Positions 1 to 5,984 of a DNA stretch of 10,522 nt are shown here, piece after piece. This DNA is from JAABRU01 sp050180235 (GTDB lineage Bacteria > Desulfobacterota > Desulfobacteria > Desulfobacterales > Desulfococcaceae): positions 1-10,522 of the forward strand of contig JBFXEJ010000157.1 of assembly GCA_050180235.1 (NCBI GenBank). Direction: 5' to 3'. A model generated the notes under the pieces. The model was not told where the DNA came from, ran no database searches, and was given only the letters and a program-made list of their open reading frames with translations. Position numbers and translations under genes: made by a program. Every line of letters starts with the position of its first letter. Position 1 is the stretch's first letter.

Positions 1-1095
1 CTCCGGGCCAACCGGGAGCAGCTCGAACTTTCCGCCAAAATGCTGAGGCAGCAGAACGCGGAGATTGAAGCCCGGCGTCAGTATATGGAAATTGTGCTGA
101 AAAACGTATCCACCGGAGTCATCAGTCTGGATGCACGCGGTTTTGTCACCACAGTCAGCAAATCAGCCGAGCAGATGCTGCAAATCCGCTCACGGGATAT
201 TGCCAACCGCAACTGGCAGAAACTTCTTTCCGGAGAACACCTTACCCTGGCCGGTGAAATCATGGAAAGGATCTCGCTTTCCCGCGGCAGCACTGTGCAG
301 ATTAACCTGCGCGTAAGCATCAGCGGACGGCCCCGGAGTTTCATGGCCCATATCAGTGCGCTGCGGGACGACACGGGAAATCATATCGGCATAGTCATTG
401 TCTTTGATGATCTCACGGATCAGGAAAAAGCCCAGCGCATGGCCGCGTGGCGGGAAGTGGCCCGGCGCATAGCCCATGAAGTGAAAAATCCCCTTACCCC
501 CATTGCTTTGTCTGCCGAGCGTCTGAAAAGAAAATATTCCGCTCAGATCAATGAGAAGGTGTTTGATGAATGCACCCGTATGATTATTGATCATGTGGAA
601 CTGATCAGGAATCTGGTCAATGAATTTTCCCGCTTTGCCAGATTTCCGACCGCAAATCCTGAACTCTGCCAACTGCTTCCCATTATCAGCGAAACCATTG
701 CACTTTACCGGGAGGGGCATCCGGATGTGAAATTTGAACTGATCGCTCCGCCTGAGCAGATTTCCCTGAGTCTGGATCGGCAGCAGATCAAGCAGGCTTT
801 GATCAATCTGGTGGACAATGCCATCAGTGCCATGAAGATGAAAGGGACACTTACCATTACGGTAAACCATGATCCGGTGCTGAAAACTGTGCGTCTGGAG
901 GTGTCTGATACCGGGCCCGGCATTTCCGATGAGGACAAAACCCGGCTGTTTGAGCCGTATTTTTCCACAAAAAAAACCGGCATGGGACTGGGTCTGACCA
1001 TTGTCAGCACGATTATTGCAGATCATAAAGGCACGATCCGGGTGCAGGACAATGAACCCGCGGGAAGCAGGTTTGTGATTGAACTGCCTGTATAA
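1..1095 (+). CDS. NtrY-like sensor histidine kinase, C-terminal part (5' end outside window)
   Basis: The reading frame is open from base 1, so the start lies upstream; 364 residues are present. Numbering from the window edge, a short helical linker (1-27) leads to a PAS domain (about 28-135, beginning YMEIVLKNVSTGVISLD). The HisKA helix follows with the H-box RRIAHEVKNPLTPI and phospho-acceptor His159. The HATPase_c domain has an N-box with Asn273 (LVDNAISAM), a G1 box DTGPGIS at about 303, an F-box FEPYFSTKK and a G2 GMGLGL. The linker-PAS-HisKA order and the wording of the PAS start match NtrY-type kinases, which sit in the inner membrane and phosphorylate an NtrC-family regulator. The membrane and HAMP parts are outside the window. 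No response-regulator gene follows: an intrinsic terminator lies 24 nt after the stop, so any partner must be upstream or elsewhere. The kinase call is secure; the NtrY assignment is likely. Confidence 0.9.
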   Translation, partial: LRANREQLELSAKMLRQQNAEIEARRQYMEIVLKNVSTGVISLDARGFVTTVSKSAEQMLQIRSRDIANRNWQKLLSGEHLTLAGEIMERISLSRGSTVQINLRVSISGRPRSFMAHISALRDDTGNHIGIVIVFDDLTDQEKAQRMAAWREVARRIAHEVKNPLTPIALSAERLKRKYSAQINEKVFDECTRMIIDHVELIRNLVNEFSRFARFPTANPELCQLLPIISETIALYREGHPDVKFELIAPPEQISLSLDRQQIKQALINLVDNAISAMKMKGTLTITVNHDPVLKTVRLEVSDTGPGISDEDKTRLFEPYFSTKKTGMGLGLTIVSTIIADHKGTIRVQDNEPAGSRFVIELPV

Positions 1096-1119
1096 ACTGA
1101 GAAAATCTGATCAGCACCA

Positions 1120-1152
1120 AAAAACCGGATTTTTTGGAAAAATCCGGTTTTT
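1120..1152 (+). terminator. Rho-independent terminator after the histidine kinase
   Basis: A perfect 15-bp inverted repeat (1120-1134 with 1138-1152) is separated by a 3-nt TGG. Its core is CCGG flanked by A/T runs and it ends in five T residues. It begins 24 nt after the kinase stop codon. The A-rich 5' arm also gives a T-run on the opposite strand, so it could act in both directions and also stop transcription coming from the toxin-antitoxin pair. Confidence 0.9.
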
Positions 1153-1184
1153 GCAAACCGCAGATGCAAACCTGACAGCGTACT

Positions 1185-1205
1185 ATACCTGATTCAGAAT
1201 TTTTT
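1185..1205 (-). repeat. 21-bp remnant matching the 3' end of the Rpn-type gene at 5985
   Basis: Bases 1185-1205 are identical to 5987-6007. In the second place, read on the minus strand, they encode the last residues (KILNQV) of the 202-residue Rpn-associated protein. Here the same KILNQV reading is followed by a TAG stop. Directly upstream on the minus strand it runs into the solo terminal repeat at 1203-1228. The simplest reading is the stub of another gene of the same family, cut off by the repeat. Confidence 0.5.
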
Positions 1206-1228
1206 GGTGGTGGCCCAAATCCGTTGAT
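1203..1228. repeat. Solo terminal repeat related to the MITE at 1274-1419
   Basis: The sequence TTTGGTGGTGGCCCAAATCC and the following GTTGAT match the left terminal repeat of the MITE-like elements in this window with a few mismatches, in the same orientation as the left end of the copy that starts 70 bp further on. No right end is paired with it. It may be a deletion remnant of a further copy. Confidence 0.5.
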
Positions 1229-1273
1229 TAGGCAGATTCCAAGAATTTGCCCGTTTTAAAATAATAACGGTTT

Positions 1274-1419
1274 GGTAGTGGTGCAAATCTGTTGATCCAA
1301 AAATTCCCCTCCCCTGGTGGGAGGGGTCAGGGGAGGGGGATAATCAGTGATGTTTTCACCCTCCCCCTGCCCCTCCCTCAAGGGAGGGGAGACCTTATCA
1401 ACGGATTTGACCCACTACC
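1274..1419. mobile_element. MITE-like element, copy 1 (146 bp, non-coding)
   Basis: Terminal inverted repeats of 22 nt (1274-1295 and 1398-1419, 19 of 22 matching) begin GGTAGTGG. The interior has G-rich and C-rich blocks (1301-1339 and 1361-1392) that can each fold back and that contain G-quadruplex patterns on opposite strands, for example 1319-1339. A closely related copy lies at 6928-7083. No ORF of its own is convincing, so it would need a transposase from elsewhere. No target-site duplication is visible here. Its right end lies 3 nt beyond the stop codon of the RelE-like toxin. Confidence 0.75.
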
Positions 1420-1422
1420 AAA

Positions 1423-1692
1423 TCAGTATACTTCATCATGCGTGCCTATATCAATAAGCAATACCCTGTTTTCTGACAGAAACCGGAATACAGGGCGGTA
1501 TTCATATGTAATGCTCAGCGCCCAGTATCCTTTCAGATTTCCGGTCAGACTGTGGGTTTTCAGAGAAGAATGGAAAGGGCTGGCTGCAAACAAAGAAAGA
1601 GATTCCTCAAATTTCCCCATAAGATCAGGATGCTTTTTTCTCCATTTTTTCAGAGTTTTCACAAATCTGTCATCCCAGACAAGTTCAGTCAT
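1423..1692 (-). CDS. RelE/YafQ-family type II toxin (mRNA interferase-like)
   Basis: This 89-residue basic protein has the fold pattern of the RelE/ParE superfamily: a helical N-terminal half (DDRFVKTLKKWRKKHPDL) and a C-terminal beta part with LTGNLKGYWALSITYEYRPV and the closing LLIDIGTHDEVY. The last motif, GTHDEVY, is typical of YafQ/RelE-like mRNA-cleaving toxins, which cut mRNA on the ribosome. The ATG lies inside the antitoxin gene (8-nt overlap) with no strong ribosome-binding site of its own, so translation is probably coupled. The stop codon is only 3 nt from the end of the MITE-like element, yet the C-terminal motif is complete. Toxicity and exact target are not visible from sequence. 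Confidence 0.85.
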   Translation of the reverse strand: MTELVWDDRFVKTLKKWRKKHPDLMGKFEESLSLFAASPFHSSLKTHSLTGNLKGYWALSITYEYRPVFRFLSENRVLLIDIGTHDEVY

Positions 1693-1900
1693 TGTTTGCA
1701 GCTTTCATAAGGTCTGCCACATTCCCGCTGAATACTCTGCCTGTTTTGCAATTTTTCTCTGCCTCCGCTGCTCTCTGGGCAAGCTGTCTGCGTTTCAGAT
1801 CACGGATTCTTCTGCTGAGAGTTTCGGAAATAAAATACTGATCTTCAGGCGGAAGAACTGAAATACCCTGAAGAATTTCGTTGACAGTCATTGGCTGCAT
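1685..1900 (-). CDS. Antitoxin of the RelE/YafQ-like pair
   Basis: The protein has 71 residues from the chosen start (MQPMTVNEILQGISVLPPED...). The start at 1900 is preferred because AAAAGGAGATAGTT precedes it with ideal spacing; an in-frame ATG 33 nt upstream (1933) lacks such a site. The content is mostly helical and charged (ETLSRRIRDLKRRQLAQRAAEAE). The family resembles small antitoxins that accompany RelE-type toxins, but no specific DNA-binding fold (ribbon-helix-helix or Phd) is clear. It precedes and overlaps the toxin by 8 nt, the usual order. The tail (FSGNVADLMKAAND region) would be the part expected to wrap the toxin. The function rests mainly on this pairing. Confidence 0.7.
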   Translation of the reverse strand: MQPMTVNEILQGISVLPPEDQYFISETLSRRIRDLKRRQLAQRAAEAEKNCKTGRVFSGNVADLMKAANND

Positions 1901-1973
1901 AACTATCTCCTTTTCGTCATTTTCAACTTTCATCCCGATGACGGGTCAGGGATTATGACATGCTTTTACCTCA

Positions 1974-2016
1974 GAAATCCCTGTTCAGACAGTCGGACGC
2001 AGAGCGTGGGAACGAG
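1974..2016. repeat. Double-hairpin repeat, copy 1 (internally deleted)
   Basis: It starts GAAATCCCTGTTCAGACAG, continues with CGGACGCAGAGCGT and then jumps straight to GGGAACGAG. Compared with the full copies at 2230 and 2494 it lacks 26 bp between two direct copies of ACGCAGAGCGT, the result expected from recombination or slippage between them. The deletion removes both hairpins present in the full copies. Confidence 0.8.
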
Positions 2017-2029
2017 AAAAACGAGAAGG

Positions 2030-2097
2030 CTACAGGGATTGTTTTAAGCAGGGATTTGAAACAACCGGCAATCCCTGCTTATAGAAAATCCCTGTAG
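2030..2097. repeat. Nested inverted repeat built on AATCCCTG
   Basis: An outer pair of 11-bp arms (2030-2040 CTACAGGGATT with 2087-2097) encloses an inner pair (2046-2056 AAGCAGGGATT with 2070-2080). The two pairs share the core CAGGGATT and differ in the flanking bases, so several alternative foldings are possible. The same AATCCCTG word also opens the neighbouring double-hairpin repeats. There is no coding sign. Confidence 0.7.
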
Positions 2098-2119
2098 TTT
2101 TGCCCGAATTTCAGAGTTC

Positions 2120-2208
2120 GTAGGGCGGGTGAAGTGATAACGTAACCCGCCATCGGGAGTCACAATTCCCCGAAATGGTGGGTTCCGCTGTCGCTTCACC
2201 CACCCTAC
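2120..2208. repeat. GTAGGGYGGG palindromic repeat, divergent copy
   Basis: It begins GTAGGGCGGGTGAAG and ends CTTCACCCACCCTAC, with the internal words AACCCGCC and GGTGGGTT. The arms pair imperfectly over most of the 89 bp. It is the same family as the perfect copy at 2345-2419. Repeats of this kind (GTAGGGTGGG ... AACCCACC) are known from many bacterial genomes as intergenic palindromes. Confidence 0.7.
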
Positions 2209-2229
2209 GTTTTTCAAAATTATCCTGCT

Positions 2230-2303
2230 CGTGTTTTATCCCGGAAATCCCTGTTCAGACAGCCGGACGCAGAGCGTCCGGGCGGCATTCCCACGCAGAG
2301 CGT
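2230..2303. repeat. Double-hairpin repeat, copy 2
   Basis: This 74-bp unit is identical to 2494-2567 except for one base. It contains CGGACGC-agag-CGTCCG, which folds into a hairpin, and then CCCACGCAGAGCGT, the left part of a second hairpin whose right arm (GGGAA) is lost here because the sequence changes to CCGTCAA after 2303. Confidence 0.8.
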
Positions 2304-2344
2304 CCGTCAATGCCATTAAGTTAAGGGCGGAGTTTTGTAGTTTT

Positions 2345-2419
2345 GTAGGGTGGGTGTAGCGGAGCGTAACCCACCGTTGCCCGGTTGTGGTGGGTTACGC
2401 TCCGCTACACCCACCCTAC
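2345..2419. repeat. Perfect 31-bp inverted repeat (GTAGGGTGGG family)
   Basis: The arms 2345-2375 and 2389-2419 are perfectly complementary around a 13-nt loop. The outer part reads GTAGGGTGGGTGTAGCGGAG. An intact 31-bp arm suggests a recent arrival or selection for pairing. No T-run follows on either strand, so it is not a typical intrinsic terminator, though it could still protect or shape transcripts. Confidence 0.85.
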
Positions 2420-2493
2420 GAACTGCGCGTGAAGATGGGCATTTCTTTGTGTTCCATAAGGCATGTCTCATGCAAATTCAAAATTCTGCCGCG

Positions 2494-2576
2494 CGTGTTT
2501 TATCCCGGAAATCCCTGTTCAGACAGTCGGACGCAGAGCGTCCGGGCGGCATTCCCACGCAGAGCGTGGGAACGAG
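2494..2576. repeat. Double-hairpin repeat, copy 3 (complete)
   Basis: This is the fullest copy. It has CGTGTTTTATCCCGGAAATC, then CCTGTTCAGACAG, then hairpin one (CGGACGC/GCGTCCG) and hairpin two (TTCCCACGC-aga-GCGTGGGAA), closing with CGAG. It lies about 45 bp beyond the stop codon of the NACHT-FGE gene on that gene's downstream side and may form the 3' structure of its transcript, but no U-tract follows. Confidence 0.8.
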
Positions 2577-2619
2577 ATGCGCGTGTTTTTTCAAAATTTT
2601 GCAGCGCGAATTCAGAGCA

Positions 2620-5400
2620 TCAGAGTTCAGAGGGATCAGAGCCCAGAGGAAAAGGGGACAGCAGCACACGAAATCCGCTGGGGACGTTCCTGCCGTGCGG
2701 ATGGTGTCTGACACGAAACCCGCAGCAAGCATATTTATCTTTAAATTTAATACAATAACTTCCACCTCTGAACATAATAGCTCTGTCTCCTGTCACCTTT
2801 TCCGGATCTTCCCGACCGTCACCCGGATCATAAGGATATTCCCCATCCAGACTCCGTGTCCTTTCCCATACATTGCCGCTCATGTCTTCGCATCCGTAAG
2901 GACTTTTCCCAAAGGCAAACGCGCCGACTGCGCTGGTGGATTCAATGCCGCTTTCCTTGACATTCGCGCAGTGAATATCTTCCTCACTGCCCCAGGGATA
3001 TATTCTCTCAGGATTTGGATTTTTTTGCAAGTCCGAATCCGCATTTTGTGAAATAAAGGTTCTGAAATCTTTCATGGAAACAGACAGCGGTTTTTCCGGA
3101 ATCTGCAGCCCGCCCCGTGCGGCCTTTTCCCATTCGGCCTCTGAAGGCAGACGCACAGCCCATTTTTCAGGCAGCATTTCTTTCCATTTTTCCGTCAACC
3201 AGCGGACAAAGGCCATCGCCTCATACCATGTGATGCCCACAACCGGGTGATTGGGATAGGTAAAAGGGGTTCTAAACTCATAAGGTCTGTCGCGGAATTC
3301 GTTTTCCCATCTGCCTTTGAATTTCCCCTGTTTCCAAAATCCCTCTTTCACGGCCTCTGTCCAGTATTTCTCTTCCCTGTATCCGCCATACTGCACAAAA
3401 ATATTGTACTGCGCATTGGTCACGGGAAAACGCCCCATCCAAAAATCATAATGCAGGCAGGTGTTTTCATGGCGTTCCTCTCCGTCTCCCATAAGGAAAT
3501 TTCCCACAGGAACCCGGCAGAACTGCATGGCTTCCAGTGTAAGGACTTCAGGCCGGGGATCACCGGTTCGGGCCAGGATTCTTCCGGCTTCGGCTCTCAT
3601 GACAGGTTCAGCTTCCCTGCCTTCCAGCGTATGCAGCAGCGCATGAATCACTTCTTTCCTGCACGCGGCTGTCAGTCCTCCGGGCCAGGCATCCAGCAGC
3701 ACTTTTCCGGCCAGCACAGGGGCCTGTCCGGCTTTTCCCGGAGCCTGCCGGAGAAAGTCCGAAACAATGGCAGATGCCTTTTCATCCTGCTGCAAAACAA
3801 TGCCGGTGTAGGCCACAGAAAGGCGTGTGACTTCTGCCCATGCCGGATCATCGGCATGTTCCGCAAGCATCCGCACCACAGGTTCATTATTCATCTGGCC
3901 TTTCTGCGCCACTGCCACAGCCGCAAGATATTCCTGAAATGTCAGGTGAATGAATCCGTAGGTTCCGGGGCCGCGTTCGAGCAGCAGGGCTGTATGGTTC
4001 CGCACATCTGCCATGAACAGATTTGCATTTTTTTCCGCATCCTCTGCGCCACGGTCTGTGTAAATCTGCTCCAGTTTTCTGCGCACTTCCTCTTTTTTCA
4101 CCAGCCCCAGACCGGGACTGATTTCGTGCATCCACAAAGCCAGCGGAGCCAGAATGCGCACGGTTTCCACATCATCCAAATCCCGGCGGTAACGGTGATC
4201 CAGCCCCCGTGCCAGATTCCAGTGCCTCAGCAGGGTTTCCACATATTTCTGATACAACTGCACCCGGCGTTCCGGCAGGGAAATGCCCTGACGTTTCATC
4301 AAAGCCAGAATCGTGAGCAGCAGGGGATTCGCGGCCAGTTGGCGCACGCCCGGATTGCGATCCACCGAGGCCAGGAGTTCGGATTTTTCTCTTTCCGCTT
4401 CGGCTTTTGCCAAAGATTCGCCTTCCTGCGCAGCCCGTTCCAGAGCCAGCGTCCATTTGTCAATGAACAGGGCTATTTCTTCCCGGTCAAAATCCGTGAG
4501 TGTGCATTCGGCCAGTCCCTCGGCCACAGGCCGCACTTCCCGGTATCCCACAATGCGGCTGGTGAGAACAAATTTATTGCCTTTTTCCCGGTGAAAGGAA
4601 AAAAAATCTGTCACCCGTTCCACCACCAGCATGCGCCGGGGCAGGGACTGCACCTCATCGAGTCCATCCAGCAGGAGCAGCGCGCCGCCCTGTTTCAAAG
4701 CCTCTTCCATCATGGAACACAGGGGCAGTTGAATACTGCGGTTGCAGTAATACTCATCAATGAAACGGTTCAGGGGAATGTCGTTTTCTTCCAAAGCATT
4801 GGCATAGGCAGAAAGCGGAACCAGCACAGGCAGACGCGTGCCAAGTCCCAAAGGCTGTCCCTGCCCCATAGCCAGCATCAGGGTCAGGTATTTGATGAAC
4901 GTGGTTTTGCCCGCGCCCGGATCTCCCAGCACAATCAGCCCCTCATTTTTTTGCAGCAAATCCAGCACTGGAACCGGTTCACTCATGCGCTGACCGGTCT
5001 GTTCCGTCTCTTCGGAACACATTTTCCGTCCGGCCAGAAGCAAATCCCTGGCCCAGCAGTCCCCTTCCGGCATTTCAATGCGCGCACGCAGCGGCACATA
5101 CATGTCTGTCAGGGACAGGCGCAAAGGCACGCGATCCGAAACGCCCATGCCTTTGAAATCCAGATACCGGTACCGGCGCAGGAAAAATTCCAGATATTTG
5201 CGGGTGGATTCCTGCAATGCGCTGTCCGAAAGCCGCGGGGGAGCGAGTGTCTCCCACAGTTCACGGGTGACTTTTTCCGCAGTGATGACAATATTGTAGT
5301 CTCCGGTGACAAGAGTGCTGCTGTCCACATCGCGGGATACAACCCCGCGCTCTCCTGCGGATACGCTTTTGCTGAACAGTTTTTTCAGAAATGCAATCAT
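2620..5400 (-). CDS. NACHT-domain STAND NTPase fused to a C-terminal FGE-sulfatase (CLec-fold) domain
   Basis: This 926-residue protein is a likely conflict or immune sensor. Residues 13-38 carry a GERGV...LVTGDYN motif also found at the tail of the upstream partner. Residues 40-150 form a pre-NACHT region (LEFFLRRYRYLDF). The NACHT NTPase has Walker A GDPGAGKTT (Lys165) and Walker B LLLLDGLDEV (Asp245, Asp248, Glu249), followed by helical regions (NPLLLTILALMKRQGISLPERR; GFIHLTFQEYLAAVAVA near 505). A helical linker precedes the FGE-type domain (about 625-918), with PVTNAQY, LPSEAEWEKAARGG (Trp757), YPWGS, DMSGNVWE (Trp845), FRGGSY (Ser881) and the closing GFRV. STAND proteins of this layout oligomerise on ligand binding. 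The FGE cysteines (883, 892, 893) do not clearly keep the catalytic spacing of true FGE, so binding rather than catalysis is likely. The ATG overlaps the upstream stop by 4 nt (ATGA). Confidence 0.9.
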   Translation of the reverse strand: MIAFLKKLFSKSVSAGERGVVSRDVDSSTLVTGDYNIVITAEKVTRELWETLAPPRLSDSALQESTRKYLEFFLRRYRYLDFKGMGVSDRVPLRLSLTDMYVPLRARIEMPEGDCWARDLLLAGRKMCSEETEQTGQRMSEPVPVLDLLQKNEGLIVLGDPGAGKTTFIKYLTLMLAMGQGQPLGLGTRLPVLVPLSAYANALEENDIPLNRFIDEYYCNRSIQLPLCSMMEEALKQGGALLLLDGLDEVQSLPRRMLVVERVTDFFSFHREKGNKFVLTSRIVGYREVRPVAEGLAECTLTDFDREEIALFIDKWTLALERAAQEGESLAKAEAEREKSELLASVDRNPGVRQLAANPLLLTILALMKRQGISLPERRVQLYQKYVETLLRHWNLARGLDHRYRRDLDDVETVRILAPLALWMHEISPGLGLVKKEEVRRKLEQIYTDRGAEDAEKNANLFMADVRNHTALLLERGPGTYGFIHLTFQEYLAAVAVAQKGQMNNEPVVRMLAEHADDPAWAEVTRLSVAYTGIVLQQDEKASAIVSDFLRQAPGKAGQAPVLAGKVLLDAWPGGLTAACRKEVIHALLHTLEGREAEPVMRAEAGRILARTGDPRPEVLTLEAMQFCRVPVGNFLMGDGEERHENTCLHYDFWMGRFPVTNAQYNIFVQYGGYREEKYWTEAVKEGFWKQGKFKGRWENEFRDRPYEFRTPFTYPNHPVVGITWYEAMAFVRWLTEKWKEMLPEKWAVRLPSEAEWEKAARGGLQIPEKPLSVSMKDFRTFISQNADSDLQKNPNPERIYPWGSEEDIHCANVKESGIESTSAVGAFAFGKSPYGCEDMSGNVWERTRSLDGEYPYDPGDGREDPEKVTGDRAIMFRGGSYCIKFKDKYACCGFRVRHHPHGRNVPSGFRVLLSPFPLGSDPSEL

Positions 5401-5804
5401 AAAACCGTATTCCCGTCACCGGTGACAATGTTTTTCCCCACATTTCCCGCTACAAAAACGCCTCTTTCCCCAACAGCCACACCCTGAATTATCTGCTCTC
5501 CGCCGGGCTGCTCCCGGAGTGCGGTCAGGAGTTTTTCCGCAGCCTTCACAATATCCTGATCCTTGTCAGCCTTTGCAGCCTGCACTTCCTCTGCAACTGC
5601 TGCTTTGCGGGCCGGAGAATCCGGTTTTTTTTCCAGCTTTTCCACAGCCTCGGTCACATCGCTCTTGGCCCCGAATTTTTTGACAAGCAGAGCCTTGAGC
5701 CCCTTGTACAAATCTGAAATCATTGCAGTGCCGACCTGCTGCGCTCCGGCAGCGGATGCCGCAGCAATGGCCTGTGTCACAGTATCCAGCGCGTTTGCTT
5801 CCAT
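5397..5804 (-). CDS. Small helical protein with a GDGN beta tail, coupled to the NACHT-FGE gene
   Basis: The protein has 135 residues from the ATG at 5804, chosen because AAAAAAGGAGAATCAC precedes it; an ATG 27 nt further upstream lacks a site. Residues 1-98 are alanine- and lysine-rich helices (TVTQAIAAASAAGAQQVG; KGLKALLVKKFG; VEKLEKKPDSPARKAAVAEE). Residues 109-135 form a short glycine-rich tail (VAVGERGVFVAGNVG, then VTGDGNTVL). Proteins with this helical block and a GDGN tail are often found beside or fused to STAND NTPases as effector-associated or adaptor modules. I have no precise family name for it. The stop overlaps the NACHT start (ATGA), so the two are made together. The tail resembles residues 13-38 of the NACHT protein, which suggests that the two proteins bind through like strands. 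Confidence 0.75.
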   Translation of the reverse strand: MEANALDTVTQAIAAASAAGAQQVGTAMISDLYKGLKALLVKKFGAKSDVTEAVEKLEKKPDSPARKAAVAEEVQAAKADKDQDIVKAAEKLLTALREQPGGEQIIQGVAVGERGVFVAGNVGKNIVTGDGNTVL

Positions 5805-5866
5805 GTGATTCTCCTTTTTTCTGTTTTGCATAGTATACTTTGTCAGGGGGCAAACAGTCTGTTTTT

Positions 5867-5925
5867 AACCGCAGAGTAACGCAGAGTTTTCCGCAGAGCC
5901 GCACAGAGTTTTTTCTGTGCGAAAT
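5867..5925. repeat. CGCAGAG/CACAGAG repeat with hairpin
   Basis: Iterated GCAGAG words (ACCGCAGAGTAACGCAGAG) lead into an 8-bp hairpin CGCACAGA / TCTGTGCG (5900-5907 with 5914-5921). The words and the hairpin followed by GAA-TTAA resemble the repeats at 9550-9668 and 9763-9891. It fills the 180-bp gap between the Rpn-type ORF and the NACHT pair, so any promoter for the NACHT pair lies within or beside it. Confidence 0.6.
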
Positions 5926-5984
5926 TAAATCAACTGTTTTGACCCTGTGCTGATGTGTCATCTTTTTGGATATTACACAGAGTG

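Noticed and set aside
190..1026. A 278-codon minus-strand frame opposite the histidine kinase
   Set aside because: It is antisense to clear HisKA and HATPase motifs; no ribosome-binding site or domain.
1292..1861. A 189-codon + strand frame across the MITE and the toxin-antitoxin pair
   Set aside because: It starts in the G/C-rich interior of the MITE and is antisense to the toxin and antitoxin, which have better start signals and family motifs.
2494..2576. Double hairpin behind the NACHT-FGE stop as an intrinsic terminator
   Set aside because: No U-tract follows either hairpin on the gene's strand, and the same unit occurs elsewhere away from a gene end.
2620..2770. A complete DGR in this window
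   Set aside because: No reverse transcriptase, accessory gene or second copy of the loop sequence is present; only the target-like loop is seen.
2350..3051. A 233-codon + strand frame through the repeats into the NACHT 3' end
   Set aside because: It begins in palindromic repeats and continues antisense to the FGE domain; repeats create open frames without coding meaning.
3247..5487. A 746-codon open frame on the + strand opposite the NACHT-FGE gene
   Set aside because: It is a shadow of the minus-strand gene. Its protein is rich in His, Gln, Phe and Pro with no domain, while the minus-strand frame has full NACHT and FGE motifs.
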